Source: Halomonas sp. GFAJ-1
Lineage (GTDB): Bacteria > Pseudomonadota > Gammaproteobacteria > Pseudomonadales > Halomonadaceae
Reading direction: 5' to 3'
Assembly: GCA_002966495.1 (NCBI GenBank)
Contig: CP016490.1
Span: forward strand, 2,108,001-2,172,000
Length of the DNA stretch: 64,000 nt
Shown: piece after piece, positions 51,803 through 62,147 of the stretch
Layout: the number at the start of each line of letters is the position of its first letter
How positions within the stretch are numbered: the stretch's first letter is position 1
Translations under genes and position numbers: made by a program
Notes under the pieces: generated by a model
Databases searched by the model: none
Seen by the model: the letters and a program-made list of their open reading frames with translations, nothing else
What the model was told of the DNA's origin: nothing

Positions 51803-53136
51803 TACCTTTTGTGATTAGAAAGCAGGGTAACAAGTGTATCTAGGGTCGTGTCAATGTGTTCTTGGGTATGTTCGCAGGATAGGAAAAAACGTAATCGGGC
51901 GCTCTTTTCCGGCACGGCCGGATAAAGGATAGGCTGCACGTTGATATGCTGTTCAAGCAACGCATGAGAGAGGTGTGCTGCCAGCGGCGAGCTTCCCACA
52001 ATCACCGGCACTACTGCCGAACCAATGCTGTGGCCGGTATCCAAGCCACGCGCTTGAGCCTGCTCTAAAAAATAGCGGGAAATCGTTTGTAGCTGGGTCA
52101 CTCGCTCGGGCTCTTGCTGCATCAGCTCCAGCACTTTTAACGAGGGAGCTGCAACTTGAGCCGGCATGCCAACGCTGTACAAAAAGCCGGGCGCGAAGTA
52201 GCGGAGCGTTTCGACTAGCGCCTTGTTGCCAGCAATATAGCCGCCGCACCCAGAGAGCGTTTTGCTCATGGTACCCATCCAAATATCCACATCGGTTGGG
52301 TCAATGGCAAAGTGCTCCCGCAGTCCTAGACCGGTGTCCCCCATTACGCCAAACGAGTGCGCCTCATCCACCATTAACCACACGTGATGACGCTGCTTTA
52401 GCGCAATAAAGCGGGGTAGGTCGGGGATGTCGCCATCCATACTGTAAAGCCCTTCAATAACCACGATCACCCGCTCAAACTGGTGGCGGTGGCGGCTTAA
52501 AAGGGCATCTAACGCCTCTGGGTCGTTATGATTAAACGACATGCGCTTGGCGCCAGAGAGTTGAGCGCCTACTAATGAACTGTTGTGAATGTACTCATCG
52601 TGGAGTACCAGGTCTTTTGGGCCGAGCAAATACCCTAGGGTCGAGACGTTCGTGGCGTGGCCGCTTACAAAGGCAACCGCATCTTCCACACCGTAGGTAT
52701 GGGCGATAGCTTGCTCAAGTTCACCATGGATAGGCCGTTCGCCAGACACAACGCGGCTGGCAGAAACTGATGTGCCGTAGTGCGTGGCTGCATCGCACGC
52801 GGCTTGCACAACGCGTGGGTCACCGGAGTAACCCAGGTAGTTATAGCTGGCGAAGTTGATGCAGGTATGGCCGTGAATACTGCTCGTGGCACCGGCAAGC
52901 CCATCATGTACTTTGAAGAAGGGATCTACCAACCCGAGCTGCTCAGCTCCCTGGCGCATCATCGCAAGCTGTTGATAGCCAGGGTGAGCGTCGAACCGTG
53001 TAAAGCGCTCGGGAACTGAACGAGCACCCTCTACCCCATTGTTAGAAGGTGTCGATGCGCTGGCGGCACGTGGGGTCGGGCGTTTACGGGCCTGTTCCAG
53101 CAGTTGTCGTTTCAGTTCAGAGCGCTTGGCGGTCAT
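51802..53136 (-). CDS. PLP-dependent alpha-oxoamine synthase
   Basis: This 444-residue protein belongs to the group of 8-amino-7-oxononanoate synthase, serine palmitoyltransferase and 2-amino-3-ketobutyrate CoA ligase. Signatures are NYLGYSGDPRV (about 99-109), ASRVVSGERPIHGELE, WLMVDEAHSFGVMGDTG with Asp257, and the PLP lysine Lys292 in GTMSKTLSGCGGY. About 45 residues precede the usual domain start. The enzyme condenses an amino acid with an acyl thioester, with loss of CO2. It starts at an ATGA overlap with the polyketide synthase gene, so it probably takes the acyl chain from that enzyme. The pairing and order resemble WcbR-WcbT of the Burkholderia capsule I locus. It is unlikely to be the biotin enzyme, as no bio genes are near. 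Confidence 0.9.
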   Translation of the reverse strand: MTAKRSELKRQLLEQARKRPTPRAASASTPSNNGVEGARSVPERFTRFDAHPGYQQLAMMRQGAEQLGLVDPFFKVHDGLAGATSSIHGHTCINFASYNYLGYSGDPRVVQAACDAATHYGTSVSASRVVSGERPIHGELEQAIAHTYGVEDAVAFVSGHATNVSTLGYLLGPKDLVLHDEYIHNSSLVGAQLSGAKRMSFNHNDPEALDALLSRHRHQFERVIVVIEGLYSMDGDIPDLPRFIALKQRHHVWLMVDEAHSFGVMGDTGLGLREHFAIDPTDVDIWMGTMSKTLSGCGGYIAGNKALVETLRYFAPGFLYSVGMPAQVAAPSLKVLELMQQEPERVTQLQTISRYFLEQAQARGLDTGHSIGSAVVPVIVGSSPLAAHLSHALLEQHINVQPILYPAVPEKSARLRFFLSCEHTQEHIDTTLDTLVTLLSNHKR

Positions 53137-56100
53137 GGTGTCTCGGTCACAGGTGATGAAGCTGACTCATGGGTGAGCCCGTCCGCTCCATGGCGAGCGG
53201 CCAGAGAGGCTAACGCATCTTGTGGCGCTTCTTCAACATCATCATCGTGCTGGTGCAGCTTTTGTATCAGTACGCCTGCCAGTTTGTTCAAAGTAGACGC
53301 TTCGCTGAGCACCATCACGGGTACCTGAACTCCTAGCCGATTTTCGATAGCGGTCATGAGCTCAACGCCCATCAGCGAGTCGAAGCCCATGTCGTATACC
53401 GAGCGGTTAACGTCGATCTTCTCTTCGTCGATCAACAGAATGCTGGCTAGTTCGGCACGTAGAAGATCAGTCACCGTGCTGTGCAGCTCTTCAGGCGAAA
53501 GGTCGGCAAGCAGGGCGCTGATGTCGTCATTACTATCAACACTGCCATCATCGTCGCTGGCACGGGCAATTTCTGTGAAGCGCGGTGCGTTAGCGGTTGG
53601 CAGGAAGCGTGCCAGGGCGCCCCACTCAAGTTCAAGCACGCCTAGGCTTGCCCCTGGGGTGATCAACATTTGCTCCAGAACCTTCAAAGCATCGTCGGAA
53701 CGCAGGGCAGAGCCGCCCAAACGCTCTTGCAGGGCGTCCCGTGTGCGGGTGTTGCGCGCCAGGAAGCCCACGTCTTCAATTGCCCCCCAGCGAACGCAGG
53801 TGGCAGGCATGCCCTCGGCGCGGCGGCGGGCAGCAAACGCTTCAAGCCAGTGGTTGGCAGCAACGTAGTTGGCTTGGCCTGGGTTGCCGAACAGCGTCGT
53901 GGCTGAGGAGTAGAGGATAAAGAAGTCTAGCTCGGCCTCACGGGTAAGGGCATCCAGGTGGCGTGCACCTTCAATTTTGGGGGCCAGTACTTTTTGAATA
54001 CGTGCGGCGTCCAAATTGCGAATCAAGCCGTCATCAATCACTGTGGCAGCGTGCACAATCCCGCGAAGCGGAGCAAGCTCGTGCTGGGCGCGGGCTAGTA
54101 CCTTGGCAAGTGCGTCGCGGTCAGTGATATCGCAGGCGGTGGCAAGCACCGTGACCCCTTGAGCTTCAAACTCGCTAATGGCTGCCTGGGCCTCTTCGCT
54201 GGCTGGTCCGCTGCGGCTAACCAGAATCAACTGGCGCGCGCCTTTGCTTACTAACCACTGCGCCGTTTTAAGGCCAAAACCGCCGAGTCCGCCGGTTATC
54301 AAATAGCTGGCATGTGCCGGTAGCTGCATGGCAGCGGTACCCAGCACCTCGTTCTTAGGCGGGGCGATGGGCTGCTCATAGGTTACGACGACCTTGCCGA
54401 TTTGACGCGCTTGCTGCATGTAGCGGAAGGCGTCAATCACTTGGCTGTGGCTGAAGGCGGTAAACGGCAGCGGGCTAAGCGTGCCTTCGTTAAACAGCGC
54501 CATCATTTCGCCGAACAAGCGCTGGGTAAGCGCAGGCTGCACTTTCATCAGCTGGTCGGAGTCGATGCCGAAGTAGCTGAGGTTGTTGCGGAACGGACGC
54601 AGGCCAATATGAGTATTCTCATAGAAGTCGCGCTTGCCGAGTTCTAAAAAACGACCAAAGGGGCGCAGGGCGCGAAGGTTTTGGTTAATGGCTTCGCCGG
54701 CCAGGGAATTGAGCACGATATCCACACCTTCGCCCTGGGTGTCTTGCAAAATCTCTTCGGCAAAGGTGAGCGAGCGGGAGTCGTAAAGGTGCTCGACCCC
54801 CATTAAACGCAGGAAGTCGCGCTTCTCTTCAGAGCCCACCGTGGCGTAAATTTCCGCACCCAGCCACTGGGCAATTTGCAGCGCGGCAATCCCTACGCCG
54901 CCTGCGGCGCCGTGAATCAACACTTTCTCGCCGGGTTCTAGGCGCGCTAGGTGCTTCAGCGCGTAGTACACCGTAAAGAACGTGGTGGGAATGGTCGCCG
55001 CTGCGGCGTAACTAATGCCGTCGGGCAGCGGCGCCACGGCGTGCTGACTGGCAATCAGCCGGTCACTAAAGCTTGCTGGGCCAAAGCCAACCACCGCTTG
55101 ACCTGGTGCCACATGGCTAACATTTTCACCGACAGCGATGACGTCACCTGAGAACTCAAGCCCCAGGGTTGGCCCGGCGAAACCATTCTCGATCGCCTCA
55201 TCAGACAGAAGCCCCAGGGTGTACATCACATCCCGAAAGTTAAGCCCGGTGGCCTTGACACGAATTTCCACCTCATCCGCCCCAAGGGCGGGTAGCGGGC
55301 GAGGCCGCCACTGTAGCTGGCGTAGTTGGCCGGGTAAGGCAAAGCCCAGGGTCATCGCTTGGTGCGGTGTGGTTTCCTGAGCGTGGAGCGGATGGGGGGC
55401 GGGCAGCGTGCGTAGGCGGGTAGCCAGGCGGGTGCCTGCTTGGGTAATCACCAGCTCGTTTTCGTTATCCGGCGTCGTCACCGAGGCAGCAAAGGTCGCA
55501 AGGGTAGCCGCACTGGGTGCTGAGGGTACGTCGATAAGCGTTACCAGATGACCAACCGCTTCGTTCGCCAACGAGCGACCAAAACCCCATAGCGCAGCGT
55601 CGTCACTGGTGCTGGCTTCTTGGGTGGGTAGCCAGAGCGTGACACGGCTACCTTGCCCTTCAAGCCCGCTAGCTTCTAGCGCCAGTGACCATTGCTGCGC
55701 GCTATGGCAGCGCTGGGTTTGGGCGGCGGTGGTCGCGGCCCCTAGGCCGCGCAGGTCGATCACGTTGAGTACAGTGAATAGCTCATTATTTTCAGCAAGC
55801 GCCTCATCAAGCAGAGCCTGCGGAGTGGCGTCGCTGATGCGCAACCAAGCATTGGCAGTGCCAGACAGCTCGTCTAGCTGCGCAGCCAGCTGGGTGGCGA
55901 GTGCTTCTTGCGCATGGTTCGCCACCACCACGTGGCGCGCGGCTGGTAGCGGCGACGCGGTTGGTTTTTGAGCATGCGTGTATTGAGCATGCAGCAGGTA
56001 GGCGCCTGTATCACCCTCTTCCAGCGCGATAGGTGGGGATACCCTGAACCCTTGATTATTCAGCCAGTCGCTAAGAGTGCTCTGCTCAAGGGCCGTTTGG

Positions 56101-59100
56101 TCGATACCGGGGGTTGCCAGTACATCGTCTAGCCAGCGGCTGGGGGAAATACCCACCACCATGACCTGGGCACCGGGGGAAAGCTGAGCGGGCAGGGCAT
56201 CAATCAGCTGCCGCGTGCGTTCGGGCTGGGTCACATCCACACTGATAAAGGCAAGCTGAGCTTTTTCTGCGCAGGCAAGCAGGGGAAGGGTGTCTTCCAG
56301 TGGCTGGATGTCCATCAGCGGGAAGCGCTCTTGCAACTGCTCCGCTTGGTGGCGGGCGGTGTCGCTGGTGGTTATGGCGCGGTAATGGTGTGCGTCTTTA
56401 GCAATATGCCGTGCGTTGGCAAGCTGCTCTAAGAGGCGCTGGCCTAAGGCTGGTGCGCAGGGGCCCGCTTCCAGTAGCTGCAGTCGCTGACCAGTAGGTA
56501 GCGTAGCTAAGGTAGCTTCCATTAGCGCCCCAAGCTCGGTGGCCAGCACCTGCCAGCCGCTCTCGCCGATCAACACTCGGTTAATACCGGCGAGATGCTC
56601 AGTTGTAATGCCCAGGCTTTCAAGCTCAGCGCTACCGTTAGTTAACTGCTCCCGATGGAGGCCTAAGCGGCCCACTAGGTGTATGGGCGCAAAGTAGTCT
56701 GGGTAGTCTTGCACCAACAGCTGCCAAATGATGTCGGGGGGCAGCTGTTCATTCTCATCTGTTGCCTGTTCGCTGTTTTGCTGGGCAAACGCTTCGCTCA
56801 GGCTATCGAGTAGCGGGGCGACTTCCTGGGCGTAACGCTGTCCAGTTTGGTGGGCATACGCGTCGCTTAGCCCTGCTAAACGGCTGAGCGCCTCGGCGGG
56901 CAGTGCCAGCGTGGCAGCATCAAGCGGCGCAGGCGTTAGCTCCACATCCAAATAACTGAAGTGCTGGTGGTGGGCACGGTTAAGACGAATCGCCTTAAAG
57001 CGTGTTTCCCTAAGCACGGCCACGGCGTTGCCTGCGGCGTCGAACAGTTCGAAATCGGCGGTAAACGAGTGGGGCGCGCGTTTACCCATCACTGCGCGGG
57101 CCACCACGGGTACGCCAGCTTCCGCATTGACCTGGATGCGACCAACGCGCACCGGCACAAACGCGAGCTGAGCGGCAAACTCGCTGTGTTGTGCCAACAG
57201 TGGGATGAACATCTGAAAAGCGCTGTCCAGAATGCCTGGGTGGACGTGAAGCGTGTCCAACTGGCCCTGCATCACCTCCGAAAGATGTACTTCCCCAATG
57301 ACGCTATCGCCTTCAATCCAGCCACGGCTAATCGCCTGGAACGCAGGGCCGTAGTGCAGCCCAATCCGTTCGGCCATTTGCAGGTGCTCGTCCAGCGTGT
57401 AGTCAGGTGCACGAGTGGGGAGCGTTGGCGCTTGGCGGCTGAGTAAGAAGCCGCGGCTTTCGCGCATGCGACGGGCCACGGCGTTTAGCTGCCACTCGGT
57501 GCCTGTAGCGGGTTCCCGAGAGTGTATCGCCAGGCGGCCGTCGTCTGGGTTCAGGGTAAGGCGCATGGTGCGGCCATTGGGGCCGTCGAGCAGCAGCGGA
57601 GCGCGAATTTCTAGCTCTTCAATGTCCAGCAGCGGGGTGTCTTTTTGCTGCAGCGCGGCCGCAAGTGTGAGCTCGACAAAGCCTGCACCGGGGAAAACAG
57701 CGCCTTCGCCGACCACGTGGTCAGCAAGCCAGGGCTGGCGTTTGGTGTCCAGCTGGCTTTCCCAGGTGTGCTCTTGCTGAGCTAGCGGGTAGCCCAGCAG
57801 CGGGTGCTGGTAGTAGCGCAGTAGTAAGTTTTGACCATCGTTGGTGCCCTGCACCCAGTAGTGGGTACGCTGCCACGCGTAACGGGGAAGCAGTACGCGC
57901 TGGCCTTCTACTGGGAAGAAACGACGGCTATCCAGACTTAAGCCACTAAGCAGCAGCTGGCTTAAGCAGCGGTTAAGCCCTTCATGGCCAGGCTTGTGGC
58001 GCTCAATAGTGCCCACTACCAAACCATCACGCTCTTGCTGGCGTAAAGATTCGTTGAGATAACGACGCAAAATAGGATGGGCGCCCACTTCCACAAAGAC
58101 GTTAAAGCCCTGCTCCATCAGCACAGTCGCGGCGTTATCAAACAGCACCGGTTCGCGGATGTTGAGCCACCAGTAGTGGGCGCCGAGGGCGCTACCTTCA
58201 CTGGTGGTGCCGGTAACGGTGGAGATATAAGGAATTTGGGTCGTCTGGGGAGAAATGTCGGCCAGCGCCTCAACGACGTCCGCTTCGATGCTGTCCATGG
58301 CCGGGCTATGGAAGGCGTAATCAAGCGGCAACCGTTTAGCGAAAATGTTCTGGTCGCTGAGGGCGGCTTCAAGCGCGCTTAGCTGATCCCGATCACCCGC
58401 TAAGGTGATGCCTTTCGGGCTATTGATGCCTGCCAGACTAATGCGCTGATACTCAGGTTTTTCCAACCAGGGTGCAATCTCATCGGCACTCATGGCTACC
58501 GCGCTCATCTCACCTAGGCCACGGGTCTTGCCTTGGTAGTAGCTGCGGTAGTAAATGACTTTTACCGCGTCTTCCAGGCTAAGCGCGCCGGATGCCCAGG
58601 CCGCCGCCACTTCACCAACGCTATGGCCGAAAACTGCTGCAGGGGTAATGCCTTGGGCACTTAGCCATTCAGTAAGCGCTACTTGTAAGGCAAATAGCGC
58701 AGGTTGGGCGATTTCAGTGCGGGCAAAACGGCTCTCTGCGCCATCAAGCTGGTTCCGACCTGCTAGTTCGTCGCGTAGGGAGAAGTCGCCGTACTGCTGG
58801 AATAGGGTATCAACACGATCAATGGCACTGCTAAATACGGCGTCACTTTCCAACAGATCGTGGCCCATGGTTTCCCATTGGCAGCCGTTACCATCGTAAA
58901 CAAATACGGGTCCGCAAGCGTCAGCTAAGCGCTCAAGGGTGGTGACTGAGTTTTCTTGACCCGCTGTTGCTTCCTCACCTTCTGCAAACTGGCTCAGGGC
59001 GTCCGCCGCGTCGGTGGGCGTGTGGGCAAAGTAGAGCGCACCGAAGGTGTGTTGCTCCCGGTGGTGGTAAAGCGTGTGGGCGATATCGTAAAAAGAGTGC

Positions 59101-60494
59101 TCGCTGTCGCGCAGGTAGGCTGCTAAGGCCTGGGCATTGGCAACCAAGCCTTCTTGGCTGCGGGCGCTAAGCCGGATAGGTAGTGCGTCAGCAGAGGTGT
59201 GACTAGGTACCGTGTTTTTTTCCGGCGCACTTTCTAAAATGACGTGGGCATTAGCGCCGCCAAAGCCAAAAGAGTTAACCCCAATGACTAAGCGACCCTG
59301 TGGCTTAAGTGGTTGGGCTTTGGTAACAACGCTGATATTCCACTCATCAAATTTGATGCGCGAGTTGAGCTTGCGAATGCCGATAGTGGCGGGCACTTCA
59401 CGGTGCTGCAGGCTGTAGAGCGCCTTGGCAAGTCCAGCCACCCCAGAGGCTGTTTCCAGGTGTCCAACGTTACTTTTCACCGAGCCAATCAGCAGCGGCG
59501 TTTTGCGGTGCTTGCCTAACGCTTCGCCAATCGCGCGGGTCTCTATTGGGTCGCCAACGGCGGTGCCGGTGCCGTGGGCTTCCAGATAATCGATCTCGTC
59601 CGGTGAGATGCCCGCCTGCTCGTAGGCGCGGCGCATTAAATCAATTTGGGCGCTGGGGTTGGGCACTGTTAGGCCGGATTTGTGACCGTCGGTATTGACG
59701 GCTGAGCCTGCTACCACCGCCAGGATATTGTCGCCATCGGACACGGCAAGGTCGTAGTCTTTCAGCAAAAACAGCCCGGCACCTTCTGAGCGCACGTAGC
59801 CGTCGCCTGCGTCATCAAAGACTTGGCAGCGTCCGGTTGGCGAGAGCATGCTGGCTTTGGAGAAGATAATAAAGCCGTAGGGGTGCAGGTGTAGGCTAAT
59901 GCCGCCTGCCAGTGCCATGGTGGTTTCGCCGCTGCGGATTGACTGGCAAGCTTGGTGAAACGCCACCATTGAAGACGAGCAGGCCGTGTCCAGCGACATG
60001 CTCGGGCCGTGTAAATCAAACACATAAGAGAGCCGGTTCGAGGCAATGCTTGAGGTGTTGCCCGTGGCGGTAGAGGCGTCAATGGCCCCCATGTCATCAG
60101 CCATGCGGTAGGAGTAATCAAGGCTGGCGACGCCCAGGAACACTCCGCACTGGCTGCCGCGTAGGCTGCTAGGGACTATGCCCGCGCTTTCCATGGCTTC
60201 CCAAGCAAGCTCCAGCAGCATGCGCTGCTGGGGATCCATATTCGCCGCTTCACGTGGCGAGATGCCGAAAAACGCTGCGTCAAACCCGCTGATGTCACCA
60301 AGGCTACCAGCGGAAAAAGTCACGCTGGTGCCAGGATGGCGTTTGTCTGGGTGCCAGTAGGCATCATGGCTCCAGCGATCTGGAGCCACTTGGGTGACGA
60401 GGTCTTTTTCGGCTTGCAGGTCCTGCCAGAACGTTTCAGGGGTGGTGCCGGGGAAACGATGGGCGGCGCCGATAATGGCAACGCGTTTAGTCAT
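53133..60494 (-). CDS. Type I polyketide synthase (KS-AT-DH-psiMT-ER-KR-ACP)
   Basis: This is a 2,453-residue single-module, fully reducing synthase. The ketosynthase (1-425) has Cys172 in DTACSSS, His307 in EAHGTGT and His345 in NVGHLE. The acyltransferase (about 528-840) has Ser625 in GHSVGE. The dehydratase (about 897-1175) has His926 in LADHVVGEGAVFPG and Asp1090. Residues about 1180-1550 look like a decayed methyltransferase, since LLEAGPCAPAL replaces the usual glycine-rich SAM motif. The enoylreductase has HGAAGGVG at 1861-1868. The ketoreductase has TGGLGGFG from 2067. The carrier protein has Ser2373 in GFDSLM. There is no thioesterase, so the saturated chain is probably passed to the neighbouring oxoamine synthase. 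All junctions in the operon overlap. It probably makes a fatty-acid-like lipid for a capsule or glycolipid. Confidence 0.95.
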   Translation of the reverse strand: MTKRVAIIGAAHRFPGTTPETFWQDLQAEKDLVTQVAPDRWSHDAYWHPDKRHPGTSVTFSAGSLGDISGFDAAFFGISPREAANMDPQQRMLLELAWEAMESAGIVPSSLRGSQCGVFLGVASLDYSYRMADDMGAIDASTATGNTSSIASNRLSYVFDLHGPSMSLDTACSSSMVAFHQACQSIRSGETTMALAGGISLHLHPYGFIIFSKASMLSPTGRCQVFDDAGDGYVRSEGAGLFLLKDYDLAVSDGDNILAVVAGSAVNTDGHKSGLTVPNPSAQIDLMRRAYEQAGISPDEIDYLEAHGTGTAVGDPIETRAIGEALGKHRKTPLLIGSVKSNVGHLETASGVAGLAKALYSLQHREVPATIGIRKLNSRIKFDEWNISVVTKAQPLKPQGRLVIGVNSFGFGGANAHVILESAPEKNTVPSHTSADALPIRLSARSQEGLVANAQALAAYLRDSEHSFYDIAHTLYHHREQHTFGALYFAHTPTDAADALSQFAEGEEATAGQENSVTTLERLADACGPVFVYDGNGCQWETMGHDLLESDAVFSSAIDRVDTLFQQYGDFSLRDELAGRNQLDGAESRFARTEIAQPALFALQVALTEWLSAQGITPAAVFGHSVGEVAAAWASGALSLEDAVKVIYYRSYYQGKTRGLGEMSAVAMSADEIAPWLEKPEYQRISLAGINSPKGITLAGDRDQLSALEAALSDQNIFAKRLPLDYAFHSPAMDSIEADVVEALADISPQTTQIPYISTVTGTTSEGSALGAHYWWLNIREPVLFDNAATVLMEQGFNVFVEVGAHPILRRYLNESLRQQERDGLVVGTIERHKPGHEGLNRCLSQLLLSGLSLDSRRFFPVEGQRVLLPRYAWQRTHYWVQGTNDGQNLLLRYYQHPLLGYPLAQQEHTWESQLDTKRQPWLADHVVGEGAVFPGAGFVELTLAAALQQKDTPLLDIEELEIRAPLLLDGPNGRTMRLTLNPDDGRLAIHSREPATGTEWQLNAVARRMRESRGFLLSRQAPTLPTRAPDYTLDEHLQMAERIGLHYGPAFQAISRGWIEGDSVIGEVHLSEVMQGQLDTLHVHPGILDSAFQMFIPLLAQHSEFAAQLAFVPVRVGRIQVNAEAGVPVVARAVMGKRAPHSFTADFELFDAAGNAVAVLRETRFKAIRLNRAHHQHFSYLDVELTPAPLDAATLALPAEALSRLAGLSDAYAHQTGQRYAQEVAPLLDSLSEAFAQQNSEQATDENEQLPPDIIWQLLVQDYPDYFAPIHLVGRLGLHREQLTNGSAELESLGITTEHLAGINRVLIGESGWQVLATELGALMEATLATLPTGQRLQLLEAGPCAPALGQRLLEQLANARHIAKDAHHYRAITTSDTARHQAEQLQERFPLMDIQPLEDTLPLLACAEKAQLAFISVDVTQPERTRQLIDALPAQLSPGAQVMVVGISPSRWLDDVLATPGIDQTALEQSTLSDWLNNQGFRVSPPIALEEGDTGAYLLHAQYTHAQKPTASPLPAARHVVVANHAQEALATQLAAQLDELSGTANAWLRISDATPQALLDEALAENNELFTVLNVIDLRGLGAATTAAQTQRCHSAQQWSLALEASGLEGQGSRVTLWLPTQEASTSDDAALWGFGRSLANEAVGHLVTLIDVPSAPSAATLATFAASVTTPDNENELVITQAGTRLATRLRTLPAPHPLHAQETTPHQAMTLGFALPGQLRQLQWRPRPLPALGADEVEIRVKATGLNFRDVMYTLGLLSDEAIENGFAGPTLGLEFSGDVIAVGENVSHVAPGQAVVGFGPASFSDRLIASQHAVAPLPDGISYAAAATIPTTFFTVYYALKHLARLEPGEKVLIHGAAGGVGIAALQIAQWLGAEIYATVGSEEKRDFLRLMGVEHLYDSRSLTFAEEILQDTQGEGVDIVLNSLAGEAINQNLRALRPFGRFLELGKRDFYENTHIGLRPFRNNLSYFGIDSDQLMKVQPALTQRLFGEMMALFNEGTLSPLPFTAFSHSQVIDAFRYMQQARQIGKVVVTYEQPIAPPKNEVLGTAAMQLPAHASYLITGGLGGFGLKTAQWLVSKGARQLILVSRSGPASEEAQAAISEFEAQGVTVLATACDITDRDALAKVLARAQHELAPLRGIVHAATVIDDGLIRNLDAARIQKVLAPKIEGARHLDALTREAELDFFILYSSATTLFGNPGQANYVAANHWLEAFAARRRAEGMPATCVRWGAIEDVGFLARNTRTRDALQERLGGSALRSDDALKVLEQMLITPGASLGVLELEWGALARFLPTANAPRFTEIARASDDDGSVDSNDDISALLADLSPEELHSTVTDLLRAELASILLIDEEKIDVNRSVYDMGFDSLMGVELMTAIENRLGVQVPVMVLSEASTLNKLAGVLIQKLHQHDDDVEEAPQDALASLAARHGADGLTHESASSPVTETP

Positions 60495-62146
60495 TCTTGC
60501 TCCTGAGGTTCTGGTTCTGCCTTGATCACATCGTTACTTATATCGCGTCCAAACACTTGTTTAAATAGCCGGACGCCAAGTTCGTTGGCTACTATCTTCT
60601 GTGGCGCGTACCCAGCAGGCGCTGGACTGGGTGTTTGTCCTACTAAATCTGTCGACCATAGCATGTAAGGCGTACTGCCCGTAGGCAGTGAATAGTGCGC
60701 GTAAGCGGCGGGCAGTATCGGCACATGATCACCGTACCATCCTAACAGCCCAGGTCTAGCGACTGAGTTTAGCGCTGTTTTAACACTGCCTAGCATTTGG
60801 TCAGCTTCACCTAAGTGGTGCAAATAGACCGCTAGATCGCGTAAGTATTCTGGCAGCGGCCAAGCAGCGTTTGGCAGTGTAGCGGCCAACCGCGCCTCAT
60901 CAGGTGCTTCTAAATGCAGTGGGCCGTGATTTTCCATGGTAATGACAAATAGAAATAGCGGCCTATTATCGTCATCTTCAAGCAGGCGTCCAATCTTTCG
61001 TGCCACCGCGTGGTCACTAATATATTGGCCGTGCTTATCGTGGCTGTCGAATTCACTAACATCGATGAATGTATCAAAGCCAAGTTTGGGGAAAACCTGG
61101 TCACGCATGTAAAAGGTAGCCGGGTAAGGGTGTATGCAGACGGTGCGGTAACCCTGAGATTTAAACGCGCTGGCGATGCTTGGCAGCGGGTGCCGTGTAA
61201 GGGTGCGGTAAGGGTTAAATTGACGAGCGCCCCAGGTCTCTGGCGCAAGCCCGGTAAGCACTGCGCACTCGGTTCGCACTGTGTTAGCACCCCAAGCGGG
61301 AACCTCTAAGTCGCCGTGCTGAATGGCCTCAGCGCGGGTGGCGTCAAAATGCGCTAGCAGGGTGGAAGCAACCTCCGGGCACCAAGGGCGCGGGTCGAAA
61401 AACGACTCGCTCTGCACCAACACTACGTTAGGAAGGGTTGCGTTATCAGGTGTGCGTGACCCTGCGGCCATTTGCGTATCTGCTGCAGGCTTCTGGTGCT
61501 TTGCGATAGCACTAAAGGGCGAAGAGGCCGCTGCAGGAGGTGAAGAGCGCATGAGCGCAGTGCCGTAGGCCCACAGGCTGGAATAAAGTCCCAGGCTGTG
61601 GAGATCGGCAGCCGGCGCCAAGCTAACCGACGGTAGTTTATATAGCCCAGCCCCCACCAATAGTGCACCTAAAGCGGCGATGCCGAATGTCGCTAGTAAA
61701 AAACTAGCGCCGCTCCACTGGCTGAGTAGCGAAGACTCGAAGTACAGAAAACTGCCAATCGCAACTGCACCAGCACTGCTGGCGGCAATCGCAAGCCCAA
61801 TACCAAAAAATGGCACGTAAAGCCTTGGGTGAAGAATCGCGTCCCAAAAATACTCAAAGTCGTGGCAAATAAAAGGCTCATTGAGCGTGCGGGACTTGGT
61901 ATTGCTGGACTGTACGATGACCAACTGAAGCGACAAAATAAACACCACTGCAAACCAGGGGCGCTGTAATAGTAGAGTGAATAAGCCAAACAGCAGCAGC
62001 CAACTGCCTACATGGATGCTACTGGCGGCAATACCACGCTGCCAGAAGGGGCGCGGACGAGGCGTTAGCAGTGCTTCACATAACAAGCTGCCTAGCAGGC
62101 CTGCCGTTAGGGGGGCTACTAAAGCAAGTGTAAAAGAGGCCTGCAT
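60491..62146 (-). CDS. LTA-synthase/sulfatase-like membrane enzyme
   Basis: I place the start at ATG 62146, behind a strong AGGAGG, giving 551 residues. An ATG ten codons earlier lies inside the preceding gene. About five hydrophobic segments occupy residues 1-210 (for example LALVAPLTAGLLGSLL and VVFILSLQLVIV). The alkaline-phosphatase-fold domain follows. It has NVVLVQSESFF (metal-binding Glu), WGANTVRTECAVLTGL with the probable catalytic Thr, FVITMENHGPLHL and LGWYGDHVPILP with a metal Asp-His pair. Relatives transfer phosphoglycerol or phosphoethanolamine at the periplasmic face. Here it may decorate the capsule lipid or polysaccharide. The stop overlaps the polyketide synthase ATG. Its position corresponds to WcbQ of Burkholderia, whose role is not well defined. 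Confidence 0.85.
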   Translation of the reverse strand: MQASFTLALVAPLTAGLLGSLLCEALLTPRPRPFWQRGIAASSIHVGSWLLLFGLFTLLLQRPWFAVVFILSLQLVIVQSSNTKSRTLNEPFICHDFEYFWDAILHPRLYVPFFGIGLAIAASSAGAVAIGSFLYFESSLLSQWSGASFLLATFGIAALGALLVGAGLYKLPSVSLAPAADLHSLGLYSSLWAYGTALMRSSPPAAASSPFSAIAKHQKPAADTQMAAGSRTPDNATLPNVVLVQSESFFDPRPWCPEVASTLLAHFDATRAEAIQHGDLEVPAWGANTVRTECAVLTGLAPETWGARQFNPYRTLTRHPLPSIASAFKSQGYRTVCIHPYPATFYMRDQVFPKLGFDTFIDVSEFDSHDKHGQYISDHAVARKIGRLLEDDDNRPLFLFVITMENHGPLHLEAPDEARLAATLPNAAWPLPEYLRDLAVYLHHLGEADQMLGSVKTALNSVARPGLLGWYGDHVPILPAAYAHYSLPTGSTPYMLWSTDLVGQTPSPAPAGYAPQKIVANELGVRLFKQVFGRDISNDVIKAEPEPQEQE

Positions 62147-62147
62147 G

